NCBI GenBank assembly: GCA_014529385.2
Contig: CM043949.1
Coordinates: forward strand, 142,016,858-142,080,857
Direction: 5' to 3'
From: Adiantum capillus-veneris
Taxonomy: Eukaryota; Streptophyta; Polypodiopsida; Polypodiales; Pteridaceae
Length of the DNA stretch: 64,000 nt
Shown here: positions 41,841 through 51,755 of the stretch, piece after piece
How positions within the stretch are numbered: position 1 is the stretch's first letter
How the letters are laid out: each line of letters starts with the position of its first letter
The notes under the pieces: generated by a model
Seen by the model: the letters and a program-made list of their open reading frames with translations, nothing else
What the model was told of the DNA's origin: nothing
Database searches by the model: none
Made by a program: the position numbers and the translations under genes

Positions 41841-42790
41841 GGAACTTTTGGCAACAAGCTTACCTGCAAGGAGTTCAAATCTTCTTTACTTCGCCCCAAA
41901 TCAATAGTGGCACCTACCTTGCACAGCATCTTGGTGATAGTTGTGACCTCTACCTCTTTGCGGTCTACCTCCCGTGGATTTGAATCAGGTGAGGTCTTGA
42001 GCACCTCCAACTCCTTGTTTAGTTGGTCCAATTCCATGTAGAAGTCATTGTAAGCATAAAAATGCCCTTCATTTCTAAGCCACAGGTCCCTCTTTTCCTA
42101 CAGCTACCACAATGCCACCAAACCTTGCCCATGCACTCCGATGTCCAGTCGGATCACTCGTTGCTGCTAGACACCTCTCATACATGAAACCCCGTGCATA
42201 TTTTGCTAGCATCTCACCATTGGATGGGGTTTCTTGATATACCTTCTGGTAAAAAAGCCGGCTCTCGTCAACGAGCTCATCCCTCACATGGTTGAGAAAT
42301 AGCTTTATGATTTTCTTGCGCGGGCACTTGAAGACACTCAACCACTTTTGATCGGGGATATCTTTATCTGTGAGCTCTTTAGGCAGCTTCCCCTCTAGGC
42401 TGAGCCCATACTCCTCATGCAGTTCCTCGGCCGAAAAGAAAAATCTTGATAGCCGCGGGTACTCCAATGCTGCAAGCACCAGAAAACAAAGCTTGTTGAA
42501 AGCCCAGCTTTGCAAACACTGAAGCAATGGGAAAAAAAAATGCAAAACATACACATGCATACCTTTCAATGGCTTTGTTGACAGCTTTGAGTTGGATGCA
42601 ATGCATTCGAGAGTGCTAGGCATAGCCTTTACCTCCACTTTTGATGGACTTCTTCACATCACTTGCTCATTGGTTGGAGGGTTTTGATCTTGAAGTTCAA
42701 GTTCAAACATTGTGTCCTTCCCGATCTTGTGCCTTGGTAAACCGCGTGCAGGTGACTTCATCTTGTAGCCTACGGCTTGAATGTACAGTA

Positions 42791-43113
42791 AAGAGGATGA
42801 CCTTATGAGCATGTAGACAAAGACTAATGCCTACAACTCCAAGTGCTACAATATGATGCATGCAAATCTTGACTTCGGTAAAGCAGACAAGCAAAATGGG
42901 ACATGCAGACATGTAAGCCTCAACAGTTCAAAACTATTTATGAGCACTGTTGGCAACCTCTATTTGCAAAAAGGATGCATGTCTTATATGAGGAGAAAGA
43001 CTAATGCATGCATACAGCTCCAAGTGTTGCAATATTCATGATGCATGCAAAGCTTCACTTCAAAAGCAGCAAGAAAAATGGCACATGTAGACATGGAAAT
43101 CTCAATAGTTCAA
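42791..43113. repeat. Direct repeat of about 130 bp (two copies)
   Basis: 42791-~42932 and 42970-~43113 share AAAGACTAATGC, CTCCAAGTG, GATGCATGCAAA, ATGGCACATG/ATGGGACATG and CTCAA-AGTTCAAAA, offset by 177 bases. No coding function is visible. Confidence 0.7.
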
Positions 43114-43429
43114 AATGGCAGTAGGGTTTAGCTTCTTAGTCCAGCAGAGCAGAGGCAAGAGTGAATGAGACAAGGGTTTGAGTTTCAAAGCTCAGGAAGA
43201 TCACCTGGCACGTGGGAAGAATCTGCCAAAAGTTGACATCTTCCTATAACAAGTCACATCACGCATATCTTGAAACAATGATTGAGCTTCCCCTCCCTAC
43301 AATCAGTGGCCCCTTCCAACTACTAATTCCATTAACATTTCAAAATTCCCCTTTTCTTTTTTGAATTTACCACAAATTCTTTTCCAAAGTAGTCTCTTGG
43401 TGGTACCCCAAAAAGTGAAATAGTGTTAC
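43114..43429. other. Non-coding stretch left of copia H
   Basis: I see nothing recognisable here; the copia H remnant presumably ends within or near it. Confidence 0.4.
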
Positions 43430-43532
43430 CACCAATACATGCTTAGACCTAGGCCCACATTGGGTAATTGTTCCCATCCAATTTATCCTCAGTAGCAAAC
43501 ATCTTGAACACATCTATGATGTTGTTAGCCAT
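43430..43532 (-). pseudogene. gag start of copia H
   Basis: ATG at 43532 encodes MANNIIDVFKMFATEDKLDG followed by NNYPMW. LDG-x-N-Y-x-x-W is the signature of Ty1/copia gag N-termini. Two stops follow within a few codons and the sequence fades near 43430. The leader of this element continues to 43751 and, beyond the D insertion, from 57755 to its primer-binding site. Confidence 0.7.
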
Positions 43533-43751
43533 GGTGACTATTTACACTTGATGTGAAAAATTCCCGAAAGAAGAAGAAACAAACTAGCACGTTCTATATA
43601 GCACAACCCAAATAAGACTACAGGGATCTATTCTACAAAAACTTGCACTAATAGAAATTCTACACAAAATGATGAAATTGCCTGCGTAGAATTGCCTATA
43701 GTAGAAATGAACACCGAAATCAGCGCGAAGGGAAATATTGACGAGACCAAA
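43533..43751 (-). other. Left part of copia H leader (interrupted by element D)
   Basis: Non-coding; it ends with CCAAA (43747-43751), the target-site duplication repeated at 57755-57759 on the far side of D. Confidence 0.65.
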
Positions 43752-44412
<661 letters not shown>

Positions 44413-44425
44413 TGCCCCCCTTCCT
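44413..44425 (-). promoter_or_regulatory. 3' polypurine tract of element D
   Basis: On the minus strand AGGAAGGGGGGCA precedes TGTTAACC, identical to element C. Confidence 0.85.
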
Positions 44426-45785
44426 GATGTAGATTCCGTCCTCGGAATCTATTGAGTTGAAGCTCGTTCGTCGAGGTGGAAGAGCATTTGAGATGAATGT
44501 CCTTAGCCTTCTTCAGTCACTGCAAAATCAAACAACATTGGCACAGTAATTGCATTCTCATAAGTGATTAAAAAGCATATGCAGTTTTAGGTAGACAAAT
44601 TGATTGGTAAAAGAATTTCAAACAATTTGTCAGCAATGAACATTAAATTGCAATGTAATCAAATGCATAACCAGATGTAAAGGTAAAAAATTAAACAAGT
44701 CTGGGGTCGCTAATTTGACGGTCAAAAGGCACTAGAGATTGAATATTAATACCATGGGTAAGCTTCTTAATTTTCTGTGGTCAATTAAGTTGTTTAATCA
44801 CGAGAGCCAAGTATTCATGTTCGAGGTCTGACTAGAGGCTATATCTAGAAGACCTTGTAGTTAAGCTACCATAAAAGGAATTTCTCATGAAATCATCGCA
44901 TGACTGATTACCTTTTCTTTGACCCCCCAAAGTCTTTTCACAGTGATTCAATTGGATGTGTGTGCTTATTTTGTATGCCTTGGGTTTTTTGCTTTTCAAG
45001 GAAAAGCGCCCACACTGGGAACCTCTAGGGCTCTAGTACCATAGGCAATACATGTGAGTGAAGTACCAAATCAAGCTGAGATTTCTCTTCCAGCTTAAGA
45101 TTTTACATTGTGGAACTTTGATTTTTTGTTTGTTCATTTTCAGCATTTTAATTTTGTAACTTTGGGGGGTCATATAACACTGATACACCTCCCTAGGCTC
45201 TTCACACTAGTAAACTCACTTTATAATACTTAAGCGAAAGGTCAATAGGGTCAAGCCCACTAGAAAGCCCTAGTACATTTCACACAATGCTGCCTAAATC
45301 GGATTAAGAACGTAAGTAACCATTGATTATTAGGAAGGCATTCCCCATGGTATTAAGAGAAGATCTCTAACACCTAACTTGGTCAAACTAGCTTAGTCGG
45401 ATTGCTTGATTTTTAAACCTAGACAAGTGATTATGACAAAAAATTACATTGAATTAAATGTTTGATACTAAGCAAATGCGGTGAATATTAGGCTACCAAT
45501 CACAATTAAAGCAGACAATCATAGATGCAAAAAAGATAAGGGGCAATGCTAATGGACAAGAAACACCTGTTTGTGTCGATGGTCGCGCTTGATTTGAAGA
45601 GTGAGTCGAGAAAAAGATTCCATGAAGGTCCAAATCCTATCAATAGCAACACGCTCCTGTACACACTAGGAAACAAAAGGAATACCTCCAGGAGGCACAT
45701 TAGTGGGAAAAGGTACCAACACTTATTGAACACAACAAAAAACATAAGGAACCCTAACCTTATTATTTGCACTCCCCCTAGAGAG
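44426..45785 (-). other. 3' non-coding region of element D
   Basis: Collinear with 36330-37625 of element C over most of its length, including the 14-bp inverted repeat (44930-44943 with 45159-45172) and the TTTGATTTTGCAG splice-acceptor-like site near 44520. No open frame of note. Confidence 0.75.
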
Positions 45786-46208
45786 TCAAGGGAATAGGAT
45801 ATTGTAGAGGTTGGGGGGAAACCCTAAGGCTAAACCCCTATCCTCGTCGTCGAGATAAACAAAGTCATCATCCATGAGACCATATGTGCCATCCGTGTAG
45901 TCCAATAAATTTTCTTCTTCATCATAGGTGCCCATGTTTACTAAGAAGGTCACTAGATGCCTATAGTCATCTTGGTCAAAAGGGTAGGCTTGTGCAATGG
46001 GAGAAACGCTCTCTACTAAGTATGGATCAGACGTGGTCAAGAGACGTATCAGCCATTCTAACTCCTCAAAATTCCTCTCACATGCTAGCGTACCTATCAA
46101 ATCCCATTCACATGCAAGCACTGGAAAGACCATGTGAAATATTTGTGAAAAGTAACAAGGATACCTCTCGCCCAAGGCAGGAGTGGATGACTCTAGCGTA
46201 CTAGCCAT
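45786..46208 (-). CDS. Intact 140-aa acidic protein encoded in the 3' region of element D
   Basis: ATG at 46208, stop at 45786-45788, no internal stops although all neighbouring genes of the element carry several. The product begins MASTLESSTPALGERYPCYF, has a hydrophobic stretch QIFHMVFPVLACEWDL, a helix-like FEELEWLIRLLTT and a very acidic end (YDEEENLL, LMDDDFVYLDDEDRG). No signal peptide or known motif is recognised. A TATATATAAAG box lies at 46355-46345, about 137 bases upstream, after the internal polypurine tract. C and E carry other sequence here, so it is specific to D. A codon further upstream (46244) could also start it. It may be an accessory or captured host gene; function unknown. 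Confidence 0.6.
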   Translation of the reverse strand: MASTLESSTPALGERYPCYFSQIFHMVFPVLACEWDLIGTLACERNFEELEWLIRLLTTSDPYLVESVSPIAQAYPFDQDDYRHLVTFLVNMGTYDEEENLLDYTDGTYGLMDDDFVYLDDEDRGLALGFPPNLYNILFP

Positions 46209-46344
46209 ATCTGTACACGCGAATAGATGATGGTTAGAGTGCAAATATTACAAGGGCCGTGTTCTTGTGCATAATTTGTTTTTATGATTTTGTGTTATGG
46301 CTCTTGCTCTTTTACTTTTTTATCTTGTTTTTGTGAGTATAAGG

Positions 46345-46355
46345 CTTTATATATA
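46345..46355 (-). promoter_or_regulatory. TATA box upstream of the 140-aa frame
   Basis: TATATATAAAG on the minus strand within GAATGTATATATAAAGCC; the equivalent is TATAAAG at 36108-36114 in C, and TATATATAAAG in E. Confidence 0.55.
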
Positions 46356-46434
46356 CATTCCCGAAGATTGGAGATTAAGAGGTCAGGGAGAAAGGTTGAG
46401 AGGGAAGCAAGTGAATAATGGATATCCACAAACA

Positions 46435-46448
46435 CTCCCCCCTTCCTT
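46435..46448 (-). promoter_or_regulatory. Internal polypurine tract of element D
   Basis: AAGGAAGGGGGGAG on the minus strand followed by TGTTTG; it is conserved with C and E and shares 11 bases with the 3' tract. Confidence 0.6.
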
Positions 46449-46455
46449 GGGTAGA

Positions 46456-47720
46456 TCATACCGTTTGAAATGATGTCGTCACGCTTTGAAACCAGTTGTT
46501 CCAAGTTGTTATAGGTGAAGATTTTTGCCAGTAGTTTTCTATTACCTTAGGTGCCTCGTCGAGTTGCAAGGGTGGTAAGGTATTCTCCCAGGATTGAACT
46601 TGAAGTGGGTCATCAGGTGATTCTTCAACACTGGAAGGTGTGGATTCCTTTGTAGCTTCATGGAGGTCCACTATTGTAGGTGGAGGCTGTGTAGAAGCTT
46701 TTACCTCTATGGATGTATTACATGAGGAGCTAGAAGCTTCATGGAACTTCCCCCTTCCTGAGCTAGGTGGAATAATTGGTTTTGCCTTGGAGCCCAAACT
46801 AGCTCTGGACTAGGTGTGTAGCATTCTGTGATCTTTCCCTTCCCACGGTCTGCCATTGGCTTTAGCATTACACTGTTTGACTCATATGGGTTTGTTGTCG
46901 ATAGGGAAGGACACATTTTACGTTTAGGTACCCAGATTTTCTCATTTCCATCATAGTAGCCTTGGGCTTCTAATAGTTGTTTTGGAATCCATCGTGATTT
47001 GGTTTTGACTCTCCTAGAGTGCGCTCTTGGTTTTCCAGGGGAATTTTTTCTTGGAATGGATAGGAGGGTTGAGGTAGTTGGAAGTAAGGCCTTGGGGACC
47101 CATTGATATGTACTCTTAGGTAGTGGAGGTTGAGTACTTGCAATATTACTGCTTGCTGCAACTACAAGTGTTGAAGTGCTAGGTTCATGGGTAGCCGGCA
47201 AAGACGAGTTAACTACCTTGGCTTGTGAATGTTGGCTATCCTTTAACTTTGCTAGATTTTGCAACGTAGGTGATATTGCTTGAATGATAGGGGTAAGAGT
47301 CGGTGGTCGCGTCGTGACACTACCAGTATCCCAATCAATAGTGCACTTGGTTGCCAACATCCACGTGCGTCCTAGGTTTACGTTGCCTTCCATAGCTCCC
47401 GCGGGCATGACTAGAAACCTTTGCACTATGCTTCCATTGTCATAGACAACAGGGGTCTGAAGGACTCCAAGAATAGCAGTTTTCTTTTTATTAATGCCCT
47501 TGACTTGCATCGTACTCGGGGATAGGGTCGGTTTCCCTAATTGACACCAAACTCCATAGGATAAAAAATTGTGTTTAGCTCCCGTATCTAATAAGGCATT
47601 GTATAGTACTTTTCCATAGGGGCTATTTAGCTCAATTGGGTATCGTAGGGGTGACTCAGATTCTAATGAGTCGTCATCTATGTCCTCGAAAAATTCTTGC
47701 GTGATTCCCAGATTAGCCTC
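46456..47720 (-). pseudogene. Second aspartic protease fused to W[VI]PK-repeat domain (element D)
   Basis: Follows the integrase in the same frame after a TGA at 47721-47723. Residues about 1-140 form a retropepsin-like domain: VLYNALLDTGAKHNFLSYGV with a canonical D-T-G-A (about 47590), FLVMPAGAMEG, NVNLGRTWML and CTIDWDTG. Then a Ser/Thr-rich linker and the W[VI]PK motifs STYQWVPKALL, SRWIPKQLL and KIWVPKRKM, then PELVWAPRQ. A frameshift near 46790-46710 moves the rest (PPSSGRGKFHE ... NYWQKSSPITTWNNWF) to another frame, ending at 46456. The order gag-PR-RT-RH-INT-PR is not the usual plan of a gypsy element. The protease may process a D-specific product; that is inference. Confidence 0.8.
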
Positions 47721-48980
47721 TCATTGGCATCTAAGACATTGTTGTCGTTCTCGAGCCTCAACTCTTGCTTGGATTTTTCTAAGCTTTGCTTGTTCCTTGG
47801 CAGCCTTCTTTTGATGGATAGCTTGCAACTCTTCCTGGCTTAGAGGATCATAATATCTTTTGAATTTACTCCCATTAAGGAATCCAATGGTTTCAACTCC
47901 ATCTAGAGTCTCCACACGAATGGTACCTTGCGGGGTAATTTCACACACTCGATATGGTCCCTTACCAGCGTATTTCAATTTCTTCTTTTGATTACGTACC
48001 CCGTACATAAGAACTTTATCACCAACCTTGATGTCTTTATCTTTTAAATGGCTATCAAACCACTTCTTTCTCCTATCCTTCTCCACTAGAGCATTTCGCA
48101 CAGCTAATTACCTCTCTTCATCTAGCCTTTCCAAGATATATAATCGCTCCACTAAGGGGTTACCATCCCAACCTTCTTGAGAAGCTACTCAAAGATTAGG
48201 AATGACAAACTCCCATGGCATAACTGCTTCTTGGCCATACACCATCTTAAACGGTGTGCAATTAATAGCAACTTTATACGCAGTACGATAAGCCCATAAA
48301 GCTGATGTAAGCTTTAGGTCCCAATCAGTGCGATGAGCCTCAACTGTCTTTGTCAAAATGGAGATGAGAGTTTTGTTGGTACTCTCAACTTGGCCATTTT
48401 CTTGGGGATAATAGGGTGTACACTTGTGGTGAGATAACATGAAGTTTGATGTGAGTTCTTTTATTACTTCATTTATAAAATGAGTTCCATTGTCACTCAC
48501 AAGTTCAAAGGGGCATCCAAAACGTGTGATAATGTTCTCACAGAGGAACTTAGCTGTTGTTTTTGCATCCGCCGTTCGTGTTGCTTTTGCTTCAGCCCAT
48601 TTGGTTACATAGTCGGTAGCCACAATGGTATATCATGATTGCGTGTTACGTGCAGCCGGACTAATCGGTCCTACAAAGTCTAAGCCCCACTTTTCAAATG
48701 GTTGGGTTACCTTGATGCGATGTAGAGGCATCCTATCCCTTCTTTGTGGCTTGTTGAAGAATTGGAATTCATCACATCCCTTTGCAAAAAGTGATGCATC
48801 CTTAAACAGAGTGGGCCACCAATAGCCTAACTGTAAGATCTTTCGGGCAGTCAACTTTCCTGAAAAGTGACCACCAGCTACGCCCATGTGTGCCTCTTGT
48901 AGAATATATAAATACTCATCCTCGCGGGCACATCGTCTAAGAACATCATCTTTTCCTCTCTTATAGAGAGTTCCAGCCAG
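47721..48980 (-). pseudogene. int: Integrase of element D
   Basis: All in one frame, with TGA near 48981, 48630 and 48186, TAA near 48107 and TGA at 47721. The zinc region has HMGVAGGHF and FAKGCDEFQ, where the second Cys is Phe. The rve core has Asp in WGLDFVGPI, Asp in LVSDNGTHF and Glu in ENGQVESTNK, then LTSALWAYRTAYK. The C-terminal region has KVLMYGVRNQKKKLKYAGKG. It lacks a chromodomain. Several stops sit where relatives normally have Arg, fitting CGA to TGA change. Confidence 0.85.
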
Positions 48981-48983
48981 TAA

Positions 48984-51750
48984 TCAATAGGGTTCGCATT
49001 CCTTGATTAATTTTCGAGCTATATCTTTTCGCAGCTCTTTGGGTGGAAAACCATTAACTAAGAATTTAACAATCTTTTCACTCCATTCAGGCATTGTCTC
49101 AACAATGAACAAAGGAGTATCAGGAAATTCATCATCAACCCCCGTAGGAGCTTCGCCATTAGGGATACGAGATAAATGATCCGCCATGACATGTTTCCTC
49201 CCAGGCCTCACAACAACGGTGAAGTCAAACTCAAGAAGAATTAACAACCATCGTGTAATTCGACCTGTGGAACACGGCTTGTTTACCAAATATAGCAATG
49301 CTTGATGATCAACATAAAACACAAACTTGGTAGCAAGAAGGTAATAGCAAAATTTCTTTACTGCGTAAATCATAGCTAGACCTTCGCGCTCTGTAGTAGT
49401 GTAGTTCATCTCGGCATCATTTAATTGGCGACTTGCAAAGCTAATAGGGTAGTCCAATTTATGTTCTCCTGGTTGAGTTAGAACACACCCAATAGCAAAA
49501 TTTGATGCATCAATATGCACATGAAAAGGTACATTCCAATCAGGTGTTCGCAGGATTGGAGCACTTGTTAGGGCCTTCTTTAATAACTCATAAGATTGAT
49601 GACATTCTTCCGTCCAGTGAAACTCGATAAGAAGCTTGTACAATGGACGCGCTATCTCGGCAAAGTTTAAAATAAACCTTCGATAATAACCAACATGGCC
49701 CATAAATCTTTGAACTCCTTTATAGTTTGTAGGTGGTGGCAAATCGGCAATGGCTTTAATCTTACTCTCATCTGTGGATATCCCGTTCTTGGACACTATA
49801 TGCCCTAGAATGACTCCATGCTTAACCCAAAATTGGCATTTGAAAGGGTTCAATGAGATGCGATAAAATCTGCACCTTTCAAATATTTTTCGTAGATATA
49901 ACAAATGCTTCTCCCAAGAAGAATAAACACAAAGGTCGTCTAGGAAATCTTCACAAAACTCCCTTAGAAATTCTTTAAACGCAGTGTTTATTAATCGTTG
50001 GAATGTAGCAGGGGCATTTGTTAAGCCAAAAGCCATAACACGAAATGCAAACACTCCAAACTCTGTGATAAAAGCATTTTTAGCTTGGTCCTCTAATGTA
50101 ATTGTGATTTGATTGTAACTAGAGTACCCATCTAAAAAGCTATAAGCTTCCTTGCCTACAACTCTTTCAAGCACATGTTCTGAATATGGCAAGGGATAAT
50201 GATCTCTCCTAGTGGCTACATTAACTTTCTTGAGGTCCACGCACACTCTTAGTTTCCCATTCTTTTTTGGCACAATGACTATTGGAGAAACCCATTCTGA
50301 GTGCTCAATAGGGTATATGAATCCACATTGGATAAGTTTTTCAATCTCCTCTTGTAAAATTTTGGCGTACTTAGGATTCATTGGATAGGGTCGTTGCTGG
50401 ACGGGTTTAGCAGTGTTGATCATGGGAATTGTATGTTGCACCACAGAAGGTGGAACGCCCTTCATGTCATGATATGTCCAAGCAAAGATATCCTTGTATT
50501 CCTTGAGGAGCTCCTTAAGTACAGCCTCTTCAGTTTCGGTAAGGTCTTGAGAAATAAAGACTGGTTTAGACTCCTCACCTGGTTCTGCTAATTCTATCTC
50601 TTTAACTACCACTGGACCATCATAGACTCCACTGCTTCCATTGGTAGGTATTCGTTGGGCTTTGGCATACACAACCTTTCGCTCCCCCGTGGTATAAGAT
50701 TTAAAATGTTCAGGAGCCATATGTAAGTCAGCAGGCTCTTGTCCTAACGGAGACCTTTCTTTTAGTTCTGCCTCCTTTTGTTGTTGTGCCAACTCTCGGT
50801 TTTTACGTCTTCTTATAGTTCGACTCAATTTCGGCTCTGTAACCTCCAATTGAGCGAGGTCAACGGGTCGCGGGCTGCACCACATGACACTCTGGAGATG
50901 TTCACCCCAATTGTCTACTAGCTTTCGATGAGCATCACATGCCCCTAGATAGCTAAGCCATTCTGCAGTAGATCTTTCCTTGTTTATCCTAGCTCTCACA
51001 TTTGCTCGATATCGTCGTCTCTTATATGACCTTTGTTTCTTGTTAAGGTTTTGATTTTGGTAAATGTTTGAACTCAACTCGCCTGATAGGTCTTCACTTG
51101 TATCTTCTTCACTCTCATATAAATTACCATAGATGGTCGTAATAGGCCTTGAGTGTTCAGTTTCTATACTTGGTTCACTCGATGTTTCCTCGGGTTCTGA
51201 TTCCATTTCTCCCTGAGATTCCGTTTTTGATGTGTATTGGCCTGAAGCCTTTGAGGAATCATCGGTTTCACTCTCAGGTAGGTGTGCCTCTTTCTTATCA
51301 TCGGATGTTACATGCGCTACACCTAACATGTTTACTGGTGCAATGTGTGGTATCTCCTCCCCATCTGGTGTTACCCAGGTTGTTCCTCTAACTCCCCATG
51401 TATCTATAGTTCCCGCTAGGTGCACCCAATCGACATTGTCTGACTCAGCCATTCCGGGTAGGATATCCATATAAGGAGAGTTCTCCCCAATATCCGTGTC
51501 TTCGTTACACGTGTAACAATACTGTAATGGAGCTGAGTGAATTGTTGTGTTTGATCGATTATCAATGATGAATTTATTTCCTAGAGGATGCATTCGACCA
51601 CTTAAAAGATCAACTCAAATGACAAAGTCTTGGAACTGTAAGTAGACGTGGTTTTTGGACCAGTCATGCACCATTTTTGCTTCCCTCATGAATGGAAGCC
51701 CTAAGATCATCTCAAATGACATAGGATGCTTGGAAAAATCCATAACAATG
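48984..51750 (-). pseudogene. pol: End of first protease, RT and RNase H of element D
   Basis: The open frame 51593-48984 (869 codons) is preceded in frame by a TGA at 51615-51617 and TAG at 51753-51755. It includes the protease end (PFMREAKMVHDWSKN upstream of the TGA), the linker LPGMAESDNVDWVHLAGT, and a long acidic/basic spacer. RT has PIEHSEWVSPIVIVPKKNG, VCVDLKKVNV, MAFGLTNAPATFQRLI, catalytic FLDDLCVYS and LGHIVSKNGI. RNase H has HVHIDASNFAIGCVL, TTTEREGLAM and FYVDHQALLYL. RT and RNase H appear catalytically complete. There is no second RNase H. Confidence 0.88.
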
Positions 51751-51755
51751 AAGGT

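Larger units (their letters stand above)
38518..42700 (-). pseudogene. Unrecognised multi-exon gene, probably decayed
   Basis: Several minus-strand coding-like blocks with splice-type borders and no retrotransposon motifs. Block 1 ends before donor AAAG/GTATGC (intron 42562-42470, acceptor TTGCAG). Block 2 (42469-~42090) encodes FFFSAEELHEEYGLSLEGKL and MYERCLAATSDPTGHRSAWA. After a one-base frame conflict near 42090, block 3 continues to LDQLNKELEVLKTSPDSNPR and donor CTTGCAG/GTAAGC (41864/41863). Block 4 (40220-~39840) encodes ALEFELEALTYQREFLDTT and a Cys/His set, CVACGKPLSANHM...C, HKYHP and THPLC, with an in-frame TGA after the third Cys. Block 5 (39036-38518) encodes FWKVKQDNNLNRYVHHFAEW. 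The Cys/His spacing suggests a RING/PHD-like zinc fold. I cannot name the family; a gene fragment carried by a DNA transposon is an alternative. Confidence 0.4.
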
